27,315 nucleotides of DNA, from the NCBI GenBank assembly GCA_002410755.1, contig DHOL01000058.1:373-27687 (forward strand). Direction: 5' to 3'. Position 1 is the first letter of the stretch; each line of letters begins with the position of its first letter. Both the position numbers and the translations under genes were made by a program. The stretch comes from Ruminococcaceae bacterium UBA5391. GTDB lineage: Bacteria; Bacillota; Clostridia; Oscillospirales; Acutalibacteraceae. The notes under the pieces are model-generated. The model was not told where the DNA came from. It did no database searches and saw only the letters and a list, made by a program, of their open reading frames with translations. Shown piece after piece: positions 8,263-15,015 of this stretch.

Positions 8263-8291
8263 TTGTAAAGGCCGAACGGAAAGGGTATAAT
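8263..8291 (+). promoter_or_regulatory. Sigma-A promoter of the lipoprotein gene
   Basis: TTGTAA (8263-8268), 17-nt spacer, perfect TATAAT (8286-8291), 35 nt before the ATG at 8327. Confidence 0.7.
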
Positions 8292-8326
8292 AAAGTTCAT
8301 CAATTTGGTTCTCTGGGGGGAATCTG

Positions 8327-8773
8327 ATGAAAAAATTAGTAAAGTTTTGTGCAGTGCTCCTTGCTGTCACCATGGTATCAGCTTTTTCCGGCTGTGCCGC
8401 GCGTACAACTATTTCGGCCGACGATTTCCAGAAGCAGGCAAAAAGTGCCGGCTATACGGTTTCCACCGCTTCAGATACCGATGCGGGTGCATCAAAAGTC
8501 CTCAGCGCTAAAAAGGACGGCACCGATGTAGAAATCTGCTACTATCTCTTTAATACGGCGGATGTCGCCCTTACTTGGTATTCATCAGAAAAAGATGAGC
8601 TCTCCGGAAGCGGTAAAACGATTGTCGATTCCGATGTATACAATAAGTACACCACGACAAACGGCGAAATCTACTACCTGGTCGTCCGCATGGACAATAT
8701 CGGTATCCTTTGCAAAACGACTCTGGCAAAGAAAGATGAAGCAGATCAGTTTGTAAAATCCTTGAAGTATTAA
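8327..8773 (+). CDS. Small lipoprotein of unknown function
   Basis: 148 residues. The N-terminus MKKLVKFCAVLLAVTMVSAF then SGC is a lipoprotein signal: Lys-rich start, hydrophobic core and an FSGC lipobox with the lipidated Cys near residue 23. The mature part is small and mixed alpha/beta, with DDFQKQAKSAGYTV near its start, which recalls short Firmicute lipoproteins whose role is not known; I cannot name it. It has its own promoter, a GGGGGG ribosome binding site and a strong terminator right after, so it is a single-gene unit at the outer face of the cytoplasmic membrane. Confidence 0.8.
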   Translation: MKKLVKFCAVLLAVTMVSAFSGCAARTTISADDFQKQAKSAGYTVSTASDTDAGASKVLSAKKDGTDVEICYYLFNTADVALTWYSSEKDELSGSGKTIVDSDVYNKYTTTNGEIYYLVVRMDNIGILCKTTLAKKDEADQFVKSLKY

Positions 8774-8785
8774 ACAAAAAGGAAG

Positions 8786-8821
8786 AAAGGCCTCACAGGT
8801 TTTAAAACCTGTGAGGCCTTT
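8786..8821. terminator. Perfect-palindrome bidirectional terminator
   Basis: A 36-nt perfect palindrome whose arms begin AAAGGCCTCACAGGTTTT. It lies between the lipoprotein gene (plus) and the Nudix gene (minus), which converge on it, and ends in T-rich sequence on both strands. Confidence 0.85.
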
Positions 8822-8831
8822 CTATGCTTTC

Positions 8832-9263
8832 TCAGGGGGTTTGGCCGGGGCCGTACATCTCGCTTACCCTTTCCAGAAGGGCTGGCTGGACGTCCGGATT
8901 GGCAAGATTTTCGGGCAGGACTCCAAAGCAGCCAATACGGCCTGCTTCAAACCCCAGCGTGTTGAAGAATTCCTGCACCTCGGCAAAATAGAGCATCCCC
9001 AGCGTTTCATCCCCGGATTCTTCACGCACTCCGCAGACACAGACGGGAAGAAGGCGAAAGCCTGCCGCACCCAAGCCTTCATAAAGCTCACGGCGGGCCG
9101 TTTCCTCAATGTTTTCCCCATTCCTGCGGTTCCCGCCGGGTATTTTCCAGGCATCATCCTTTTTATCCCTGCAAAGAACCCACTGCCCATGGCAGCGGGA
9201 CACAACAGCTGCAAATTTTAAGGCATCATCCTCTGCATTTTCATAAAAAGTAACTGTACGCAC
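8832..9263 (-). CDS. Nudix hydrolase with a variant Nudix box
   Basis: 143 residues from the GTG at 9263, chosen for the GGGGTGG site just upstream and because it gives the usual start MRTVTFYENAED of this subfamily. A longer frame from a TTG at 9317 overlaps rpe and has no good ribosome binding site. Nudix enzymes hydrolyse nucleoside diphosphate derivatives. The box reads GGNRRNGENIEETARRELYE then GLGAAG: the G-x5-E-x7-RE part is intact, but the expected Glu-Glu is Glu-Gly. The glutamate lost matches MutT E57, a metal ligand, so activity is uncertain. It lies 46 nt after rpe and is probably co-transcribed. Confidence 0.85.
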   Translation of the reverse strand: MRTVTFYENAEDDALKFAAVVSRCHGQWVLCRDKKDDAWKIPGGNRRNGENIEETARRELYEGLGAAGFRLLPVCVCGVREESGDETLGMLYFAEVQEFFNTLGFEAGRIGCFGVLPENLANPDVQPALLERVSEMYGPGQTP

Positions 9264-9309
9264 CAAAACCACCCCAAATCTAAATACGTTTCCGGGAAGT
9301 CTCTCTGTT

Positions 9310-9960
9310 TTACTCAAGTCCTGCTGAAGCCGAGCGTTTCAGGCCTCGGATAACGCTGGCTGCATCCGGTGAGCTGAAAACAGCCGTACCGGCTACACAG
9401 ATATCCGCACCCGCATGAGCTGCCAAGCGGGCCGTCTGAGAATTGATGCCACCGTCCACTTCCACCAAAATATCCGGCCGCTTCTTCTTGAGAAAACTTA
9501 CCTTCGGCAGCATGTCCGCCATAAATTTTTGTCCGCTGAAGCCGGGCTCCACCGTCATCACAAGCACCATGAACAGGCTGTTAAGATAGGGCAGCACAGC
9601 TTCCGCCGGCGTTCCGGGTTTGATGGCCAGGGCTGGTTTTGCACCAAGCTGCCGGATTTTCTCAATCGTTTTCTCCGGATTTGAATTCGATTCCAGGTGG
9701 AACGAAATAATATCTGCGCCCGCTTTCCGGAAATCCGGCAGATAACGCAACGGCTCATCGATCATCATATGAACATCAAACGGTTTATCGGTAAACGGCC
9801 TCATAGCCGCAATAATCGGCGGCCCAAAGCTCAGGTTCGGGACGAAATGTCCATCCATGACATCGAGATGAATCCAGTCCGCTCCAGCAACATCCATACG
9901 GATAATTTCATCGCTGAGTCTTGAAAAGTCAGAAGCTAACATGGAAGGCGCCACAATCAT
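9310..9960 (-). CDS. rpe: Ribulose-phosphate 3-epimerase
   Basis: 216 residues from the ATG at 9960, the family length. It interconverts ribulose 5-phosphate and xylulose 5-phosphate in the pentose phosphate pathway, as a cytosolic TIM barrel. Visible signatures: MIVAPSMLASDFSRL at the start, the metal/catalytic DVMDGHFVPN, the HMMI histidine, MTVEPGFSGQKF and the VDGGI loop near the C-terminus. The start is fixed by GGAGGAG about 8 nt upstream and the conserved N-terminus; the frame is open further upstream, but that is non-coding DNA carrying the promoter. Confidence 0.96.
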   Translation of the reverse strand: MIVAPSMLASDFSRLSDEIIRMDVAGADWIHLDVMDGHFVPNLSFGPPIIAAMRPFTDKPFDVHMMIDEPLRYLPDFRKAGADIISFHLESNSNPEKTIEKIRQLGAKPALAIKPGTPAEAVLPYLNSLFMVLVMTVEPGFSGQKFMADMLPKVSFLKKKRPDILVEVDGGINSQTARLAAHAGADICVAGTAVFSSPDAASVIRGLKRSASAGLE

Positions 9961-9981
9961 GCCTATCACTCCTCCGCGTCT

Positions 9982-10010
9982 ATTGTATCCCAATTGCGGC
10001 TTATGCGCAA
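9982..10010 (-). promoter_or_regulatory. Sigma-A promoter of rpe
   Basis: Minus strand: TTGCGC (10010-10005), 17-nt spacer, TACAAT (9987-9982), just ahead of the rpe ribosome binding site. The predicted leader is very short. Confidence 0.65.
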
Positions 10011-10029
10011 GCCCCGCAATCACCCTGGA

Positions 10030-10200
10030 AAACAGTCTCTCCCGGCAGAGCAGGCTCAAGGGAAAAAAGCCCCCAAAGTCTGCCTGCCGGGAGATGCTGC
10101 AGCGGTTCGCTGCCGCCGGAGACGCGCGCATTCCGACGGCGATCTATCGTAAAGCGGTTGAAATATTTGCCCCCGCGCTTTTATAGTATGCGGGGGCAAG
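10030..10200. other. Structured intergenic region; candidate non-coding RNA
   Basis: Between rpe and the small membrane gene. Inverted repeats follow one another: CTCCCGGCAG/CTGCCGGGAG (10 bp, extendable to 14 with one bulge), GCAGCG/CGCTGC with a 3-nt loop, GCCGCCGGA against TCCGACGGC (9 bp, one mismatch), and TTGCCCCCGC/GCGGGGGCAA near 10,170-10,200. No codon structure is convincing. I could not match it to 6S, SRP, RNase P or tmRNA by eye, and the transcribed strand is unknown. Confidence 0.4.
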
Positions 10201-10211
10201 GGGTTTTGCCT

Positions 10212-10475
10212 TTACTGTTTTATACCGCTTCCGAACTTTGCTTCATGGCGGAAAAACGCCACAAGGGCCGCAAGGAGGGCAACAACCGTCACACAGCGGA
10301 AAATAACGCCTCCTTCCCCTGAAAAAAGGTCAATACCCGTTGCCGTGCGTGCCGCCCACCAGACGCCCAGATACAGAAAATACAGGCTCAGGAAGAGAAA
10401 AACACGGTTTTCCCCACGTTGGCGAAAAAGATACAGCCCGACAAGGAACCAGATTGCCGCAGTCAGATAACCCAT
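10212..10475 (-). CDS. Small membrane protein of unknown function
   Basis: 87 residues. Three membrane segments are likely: about 3-17 (YLTAAIWFLVGLYLF), 26-46 (VFLFLSLYFLYLGVWWA) and 57-74 (VIFRCVTVVALLAALVAFF). A basic loop RQRGEN joins the first two, suggesting it is cytoplasmic. I do not recognise the family. A strong AAAGGAGG site lies upstream of the ATG, supporting a real gene. The upstream minus-strand gene ends in a terminator at 10514-10534, so transcription must come from readthrough or from a promoter I cannot see in the short gap. Confidence 0.68.
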   Translation of the reverse strand: MGYLTAAIWFLVGLYLFRQRGENRVFLFLSLYFLYLGVWWAARTATGIDLFSGEGGVIFRCVTVVALLAALVAFFRHEAKFGSGIKQ

Positions 10476-10508
10476 TTTTCCAGCCTCCTTTCAGCGGGAT
10501 TTCCCGAT

Positions 10509-10534
10509 AAAAAAGGCCCGGAATTTCCGGGCCT
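10509..10534 (-). terminator. Terminator of the YabE-like gene
   Basis: Minus strand: AGGCCCGGAA, one base, TTCCGGGCCT (10534-10514), followed by a run of T (10514-10509). It lies 22 nt after the stop at 10556. Confidence 0.85.
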
Positions 10535-10555
10535 GAAAGGCGGATTTTCTATCCG

Positions 10556-11932
10556 TCAGCTTAAAACATAAACATTCATGGTGCGCGCACCAAACTGGAT
10601 GCATTCCTTCAGCGTACTGTAGTACAGATCCGCAACGATACGGCCATCCATTGCAGCAGTGCCGGTATCAGCGGCTACTGCATACCCGTAAACGAGCTTC
10701 CCGTCCGGCGAGCAAATATAAAGCCGTGTGCCATAGGGGATGATGTTCGGGTTCACCGCAACCGTGCCGCGGCGGGCCGGAAGCCCGCTTGCCGTCCACT
10801 TACCATAGCAGTAACTTGTGCAACGGCCCGTGTAGACTTTACGGTAGGAAATCTGTTTGCCGTTCTGGTCAATCACCGTGCCATTTGAACTGATGGAAGC
10901 ATAAGCGGAAACTGCCGTCGAGCGGGTGCCAACGGAGACTACCTCATCGACCGGCTGTGTTGTGACCGAGTTGCTGATTACTTCCGTGGAAACGGTCTTG
11001 CCGTCAACTGTTTTTTCGCGGGTTACGAGCGTCCGGACACCATTCTGCCCTTTTGTTGTTACGGTTTTCGTCCCGGATGGGCTTTTGGAGTCTTTTATTG
11101 TTTTGGTCTGGTATGCAACCGGCTCGGTTGTTGTTACGTCATGATATTGGACCCGCTGAACCGCAATGGCAAGGCCATCCGTTACGGCGGTATCCTTTGC
11201 CGGCGTCACAATATCCTCTTCACCAAGCTTTACGCCTGCCTGGCTCAGGGCTTCCCCGACGCTCAGCATCTTTTCACTGCTGTCTTTCTGAACTTCTACG
11301 GCGGAAGTCTTTCCATCTACCGTAAGATTCACGGTGTAGCCACGGTTGACAGAAATGCTCATGTCCTTCCGGACTATGGCCGTAAGAGCTGGAGAAACCG
11401 TGTCGTTTTCACCAAGCTTTGCGCCTGTTTTACTGTCGGCTTCCTTCACCGCTGTGGCAACCGAATCGCCCCAGTGCACGACAACCGGTGTCGTTTCTCC
11501 ATCCGCCGTGACTGAGACAGCTTCTGCGGTACGGACTACAATTTTGTCCCCTGTGGAGCTGTCAGCCGTGCGCTCTACAAGATCATGGGCTCCGACTGTA
11601 ATCCCGGCATCCTCAAGGATTTTCGACGTATCATCCGCGCTGATTGTCACGGCAGGCTGTTCTTTGCCATCTACCGTTATAAGAGCTTTTGGCGCAACAG
11701 CCTTAGCCGTAACAACAGAGCCAACGGTGACGCCAACCATTACGACAAGGGAAACCATCTGGCGCGTAAACTGTTTTTTTTGCTCTTTCCCGAGGCCACA
11801 CATATGGCGGTTTGTGCTGTGGAGAATTTTCTCCCCACTGAATCTCCTTCTCAGAGCTGCTGCTTTCTGATTCAACGATTCAAAAATTTGCAATGTTTTC
11901 ACCCTTTTCTTTGAATCCGCAGGCCGATTCAC
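10556..11932 (-). CDS. yabE: YabE-like cell wall protein with DUF348 repeats, G5 and 3D domains
   Basis: 458 residues from a GTG at 11932. A basic N-terminus is followed by one membrane segment (about 60-80, VSLVVMVGVTVGSVVTAKAV) that anchors or exports it. Then come three DUF348 (YabE) repeats, each starting near a VTVDG-like strand (about 90-245), a G5 domain (about 250-330, with VQYHDVTTTEPVAYQTKTIK) and a C-terminal 3D domain (about 365-458) with VAADTGTAAMDGRIVADLY, which holds the three aspartates. This architecture is that of YabE/RpfB-type wall-remodelling proteins, probably acting on peptidoglycan outside the cell. A second GTG further in is possible. It has its own consensus promoter and terminator. 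The symbol is by similarity only. Confidence 0.9.
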   Translation of the reverse strand: MNRPADSKKRVKTLQIFESLNQKAAALRRRFSGEKILHSTNRHMCGLGKEQKKQFTRQMVSLVVMVGVTVGSVVTAKAVAPKALITVDGKEQPAVTISADDTSKILEDAGITVGAHDLVERTADSSTGDKIVVRTAEAVSVTADGETTPVVVHWGDSVATAVKEADSKTGAKLGENDTVSPALTAIVRKDMSISVNRGYTVNLTVDGKTSAVEVQKDSSEKMLSVGEALSQAGVKLGEEDIVTPAKDTAVTDGLAIAVQRVQYHDVTTTEPVAYQTKTIKDSKSPSGTKTVTTKGQNGVRTLVTREKTVDGKTVSTEVISNSVTTQPVDEVVSVGTRSTAVSAYASISSNGTVIDQNGKQISYRKVYTGRCTSYCYGKWTASGLPARRGTVAVNPNIIPYGTRLYICSPDGKLVYGYAVAADTGTAAMDGRIVADLYYSTLKECIQFGARTMNVYVLS

Positions 11933-12323
11933 GGACGATCCGCCGCCTGCATAAATCCATCAATATAAAATGCGCTCTTGATGACAGTAATTATATTCAC
12001 CGAAACGCCGGATGTCAAATCGAAGTGGTGAACAATTTTGTGCAATATGCACAAGTGACAAATTTGTAATATTCTCTGCTGAATAAATTTTCACTTGTTT
12101 CTGACAGTTTTTGCAGTTTTCCGCAGGGGTTCCTAAGTCTATTTCTGTGCAAAGTGTAAGAAAATGAGTGGTTACAATCCTGTTACAAATATTACATGGT
12201 TGTCTTTATTCCTATTTTGATATTATAATTGTACATGAAAAATTAACAATATGGTTTCCGAATGCCGTCAGGCCTGGATTTGTAAATATTTTCCTTGCCT
12301 GTTGTTTTCCGCCAAAAAAGAAG
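11933..12323. other. AT-rich intergenic region upstream of the YabE-like gene
   Basis: No gene is visible. It holds the promoter at 12018-11990 and, upstream of it, the inverted repeat TTGTGCA/TGCACAA (12038-12054, 3-nt spacer) and the 10-bp palindrome ACAAATTTGT (12058-12067). ACAAGTG (12051-12057) is matched by inverted CACTTGT at 12092-12098. GTTACAA occurs twice around 12,171-12,188. I looked for a c-di-AMP (ydaO) riboswitch, common before such genes, and do not see one. Confidence 0.6.
11990..12018 (-). promoter_or_regulatory. Perfect-consensus sigma-A promoter of the YabE-like gene
   Basis: Minus strand: TTGACA (12018-12013), 17-nt spacer, TATAAT (11995-11990), both hexamers exact. It is 58 nt before the GTG start. 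Confidence 0.85.
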
Positions 12324-12357
12324 AAATCCCCGGACACTTTTCTGTGTTCGGGGATTT
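12314..12357 (-). terminator. Terminator of the rplM-rpsI operon
   Basis: Minus strand: AAATCCCCGAACAC, 6-nt loop, GTGTCCGGGGATTT (12357-12324; one mispair), then CTTCTTTTTT (to 12314). It begins 20 nt past the rpsI stop. Confidence 0.85.
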
Positions 12358-12376
12358 GAAAAAAACAGGTAAGAAA

Positions 12377-12778
12377 TTATCTCTTGGAGAACTGTGGTGC
12401 ACGGCGTGCAGCTTTCAGTCCATACTTCTTGCGTTCCTTCATTCTTGGGTCACGGGTTAGCAGGCCCGCCTTTTTAAGGATGGGGCGGAGGTTCTCTCCG
12501 TCGTACTGGAGAAGAGCCCTGGAAATGCCGTGGCGGATAGCGCCAGCCTGGCCGGTGAAGCCACCGCCTGCAACTGTGCAGACAATGTCGAACTTGTCCG
12601 TTGTGTTCGTAATCTCAAGCGGCTGGCAGATAATTGCCTTCAGGGTATCAAGGCCGAAATAGTCGTCAAGGCTGCGGCCGTTGATTGTAATCTTGCCGGA
12701 ACCCTGGTAAACCCTCACGCGCGCGACGCTGCTTTTCCTTCTGCCGGTTCCATAAAAAAATGGTGCTTTTTCGTACAT
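12377..12778 (-). CDS. rpsI: 30S ribosomal protein S9
   Basis: 133 residues. Family signatures: [20 protein letters not shown] near the N-terminus, [20 protein letters not shown] in the middle, [20 protein letters not shown] and the invariant C-terminal SKR, which reaches the P-site tRNA on the 30S subunit. It follows rplM after 12 nt, the nearly universal rplM-rpsI pair, and is followed by a strong terminator. Confidence 0.98.
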   Translation of the reverse strand: MYEKAPFFYGTGRRKSSVARVRVYQGSGKITINGRSLDDYFGLDTLKAIICQPLEITNTTDKFDIVCTVAGGGFTGQAGAIRHGISRALLQYDGENLRPILKKAGLLTRDPRMKERKKYGLKAARRAPQFSKR

Positions 12779-12790
12779 CGTGAATCCTCC

Positions 12791-13219
12791 TTACAGTTCC
12801 CAGGTCTGCGGTTTTTGCGCGGCATGGGCATGTTCGGCACCCTCACACAGGTGCAGCCTATTTAAAGCAGAACGACCGATAGTTGAGTCCGGCACCATGC
12901 CTTTTACGGCAAGCTCCATGGCTCTGCACGGATTTTCTTTCATCAGCACCGAATATTTTTCTTTCCTCATGTGGCCAATATAGAGCGTGGGATGATACCA
13001 GATTTTCTTTTCCAGCTTTTTCCCAGTTAGGACCGCATCCCTGCAGTTGACAATGATAACATGGTCACCGCAGTCGACGTGGGGCGCAAAAGTGGTTTTC
13101 TGTTTCCCGCGGAGCAGTGCAGCGGCTTGTGCGGCAACGCGGCCAAGTGGTTTTCCAGCCGCGTCGATCACATACCACTTGCGCTGAATATCGCCAGCTT
13201 TCGGCATATAGGTAGACAT
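12791..13219 (-). CDS. rplM: 50S ribosomal protein L13
   Basis: 142 residues, standard length. Matches include RKWYVIDAAGKPLGRVAAQA at the start, FAPHVDCGDHVIIVNC, KIWYHPTLYIGHMRKEKY and AVKGMVPDSTIGRSALNRLH. L13 is an early assembly protein of the large subunit. The ATG at 13219 has a CAGGAGGG ribosome binding site. First gene of the rplM-rpsI operon, with the promoter 44-72 nt upstream. Confidence 0.98.
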   Translation of the reverse strand: MSTYMPKAGDIQRKWYVIDAAGKPLGRVAAQAAALLRGKQKTTFAPHVDCGDHVIIVNCRDAVLTGKKLEKKIWYHPTLYIGHMRKEKYSVLMKENPCRAMELAVKGMVPDSTIGRSALNRLHLCEGAEHAHAAQKPQTWEL

Positions 13220-13262
13220 AGCTTTCCCTCCTGATAATCAATAGCATGTTACAACATACTTG

Positions 13263-13291
13263 ATTCTATCATTCCCGATTCCTCGTGTCAA
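13263..13291 (-). promoter_or_regulatory. Sigma-A promoter of rplM-rpsI
   Basis: Minus strand: TTGACA (13291-13286), 17-nt spacer, TAGAAT (13268-13263). The short leader holds an imperfect hairpin centred on ATGTTGTAACAT just before the ribosome binding site; firmicute rplM leaders can carry an autoregulatory hairpin (L13 leader), so this may be one. Confidence 0.75.
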
Positions 13292-13804
13292 GAGCAAAGC
13301 TGCCGTTTTTTTAATTTATTCCGTCAAAACTCTTATTTTCTCTTTTTTTCACCCGCTTTTCTCCCGCTGACTTCTCCGCTGTTCTAAAAATTCAGGGAGG
13401 CAGAATAGTCCCATTTGTAATACTTCACGGGTTTTAAACACTTTCGACCGAGTTTTCAACATCTAGTTGTTGACATACCCTTTTCCACAAAGGAAAGGAC
13501 TGTCAGGCTGGCTGCCATCTGCCGCAGCCAACCGCTCCCTGCGGAATAGCCTCCATGCACAATCGCCCGGAAAGCGCGCCCATCCTGAAAAATCCGGTGG
13601 GACAGGGCAAAAAGGGGCATTTTGTTCTCTTATTCTTTCCCGGGAACTTCCCGGCCTGCGGGAAAACGAAAAATTTCGGTGGAAAACCTGGGGAAAGCAC
13701 AGTTTTCCCCCAAAGATGCCGGAAATGAGGAAAATTTTCTCCACAAATCAACAGGGGATGACGCTGTGGATCTGTTTTCTGCTTTTTTGCCATGAAACAG
13801 ACAG
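13292..13804. other. Long intergenic region with no convincing gene
   Basis: About 510 nt between the rplM promoter and the aroF terminator. It contains inverted repeats TCAACA/TGTTGA (13456-13473, 6-nt spacer) and CCGGGAA/TTCCCGG (13640-13654, 1-nt spacer), and three weak DnaA-box-like sites (13481-13489, 13737-13745, 13765-13773). Reading frames here are open but have no ribosome binding site, no recognisable protein, and run through the aroF terminator. Confidence 0.5.
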
Positions 13805-13841
13805 AAAAAATCCTTCCTGTTTCATAATAAAAACAGGAAGG
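13805..13841 (-). terminator. Terminator of aroF
   Basis: Minus strand: CCTTCCTGTTT, 8-nt loop, AAACAGGAAGG (13841-13812), then ATTTTTT (to 13805). It starts 28 nt after the aroF stop. Confidence 0.85.
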
Positions 13842-13869
13842 AAAAAAATACCCGAGGGAAAGGGGACAG

Positions 13870-14883
13870 TCAGACAGTCCGCCCGACTGCTTCTGCAACC
13901 CTGCGGACTTTCTGAAACATTTTCTGATATGCTTCAGGGGTTAGCTGCTGGGCTGCATCGCTAAGCGCACATCTCGGGTTCGGATGGACTTCAACAATAA
14001 GCCCGTCGGCACCAGCGGCAACTGCCGCAAGAGACAGAGGCTCCACGTAAGAGGCTTTTCCGGCCGCATGGGACGGGTCAACAATGATTGGCAGGCAGCT
14101 TCTCTCCCGCACAACCGGCACAGCGGAAACATCCAGCGTATTGCGCGTAGCCGTTTCAAATGTGCGGATACCCCGTTCACAGAGGACCACGCTGCAGTTC
14201 CCCTCACTCATGATATATTCCGCCGCATCAAGCCATTCTTCAATGGTGCTTGCAATGCCGCGCTTAAGAAGCACCGGCTTATCTGTGCGCCCAACCTCTT
14301 TCAGCAGACGGAAATTCTGCATGTTCCGTGCGCCGATTTGAAACATGTCACAGTATGGGCCGGCAATTTCAATCTGGTCATAGTCGGTAACTTCCGTAAC
14401 GACTTTCAGGCCATAAGCATCTGCAGCCCGGCGAAGCATTTTGAGCCCTGCTTCGCCGGTGCCCTGAAAGGAATACGGCGAAGTGCGCGGCTTGTATGCG
14501 CCGCCGCGCAGGAACTTTGCGCCTGCCGCCCTGACGCCCGCCGCCGCAGCCATGACCTGGTCTTCCGTCTCGACGGCACACGGGCCCGCAATCATGCAGA
14601 GCTTTTTCCCGCCGATGATTTCGCCGCCTACGTTCACCGTGCGGCCGTCCGGTACCATCTCACGGCTTGCAAGCTTATAGCTGTGCATGATTGGCACGCA
14701 CTTCTCCACACCGTCCATCAGCTCAAGGTTTGAGCCTTCCAGCTTTGTTTTGTCGCCCAGCACACCAATAACCGTCGCCTGAGAACCAACAGAAAGGTTC
14801 GCCCCCAGCCCGCGCGATTTCAGCGCGGCAATGACTTTGTCAATATTCTGCTTTGTGCAGGTGCGTTTCATTACAATTATCAT
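13870..14883 (-). CDS. aroF: 3-deoxy-7-phosphoheptulonate (DAHP) synthase
   Basis: 337 residues. First step of aromatic amino acid synthesis: phosphoenolpyruvate plus erythrose 4-phosphate give DAHP. The protein has an N-terminal ferredoxin-like domain (about 1-70, MIIVMKRTCTKQNIDKVIAAL), as in the Thermotoga-type enzyme, where it carries feedback control. The TIM barrel has MIAGPCAVE, GAKFLRGGAYKPRTSPYSFQ, FQIGARNMQNF, VLLKRG and the metal-binding DPSHAAG and EVHPNP loops. Single-gene unit with promoter and terminator. Which amino acid inhibits it cannot be read from the sequence. Confidence 0.96.
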   Translation of the reverse strand: MIIVMKRTCTKQNIDKVIAALKSRGLGANLSVGSQATVIGVLGDKTKLEGSNLELMDGVEKCVPIMHSYKLASREMVPDGRTVNVGGEIIGGKKLCMIAGPCAVETEDQVMAAAAGVRAAGAKFLRGGAYKPRTSPYSFQGTGEAGLKMLRRAADAYGLKVVTEVTDYDQIEIAGPYCDMFQIGARNMQNFRLLKEVGRTDKPVLLKRGIASTIEEWLDAAEYIMSEGNCSVVLCERGIRTFETATRNTLDVSAVPVVRERSCLPIIVDPSHAAGKASYVEPLSLAAVAAGADGLIVEVHPNPRCALSDAAQQLTPEAYQKMFQKVRRVAEAVGRTV

Positions 14884-14915
14884 GAGACCCAGCCTTCCGT
14901 TTCTTTTGTCTGTAT

Positions 14916-14944
14916 ATTTTACACTTTAAAACGTGAAAAAGCAA
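14916..14944 (-). promoter_or_regulatory. Sigma-A promoter of aroF
   Basis: Minus strand: TTGCTT (14944-14939), 17-nt spacer, TAAAAT (14921-14916), 33 nt before the ATG. Confidence 0.65.
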
Positions 14945-14968
14945 CCCCCGCATGGGAATTGTTGGGAT

Positions 14969-15000
14969 AAAAAATCCCCGGAGGTTTCAGTCCTCCGGGG
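14969..15000 (-). terminator. Terminator of the CpXC-asnB unit
   Basis: Minus strand: CCCCGGAGG, 7-nt loop, CCTCCGGGG (15000-14976), then ATTTTTTA. It starts 16 nt after the asnB stop. Confidence 0.88.
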
Positions 15001-15015
15001 TGCTGTATAATTGAA

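Noticed and set aside
9961..10131. N-terminal extension of rpe to an upstream ATG
   Set aside because: Family proteins start at MIVAPSMLASDF, and the extension contains the promoter.
11933..12060. A c-di-AMP (ydaO) riboswitch before the YabE-like gene
   Set aside because: The core motif is not visible, and the predicted transcript start leaves too short a leader.
13467..13964. A 165-codon plus-strand frame
   Set aside because: No ribosome binding site, no recognisable protein, runs through the aroF terminator and into antisense aroF.
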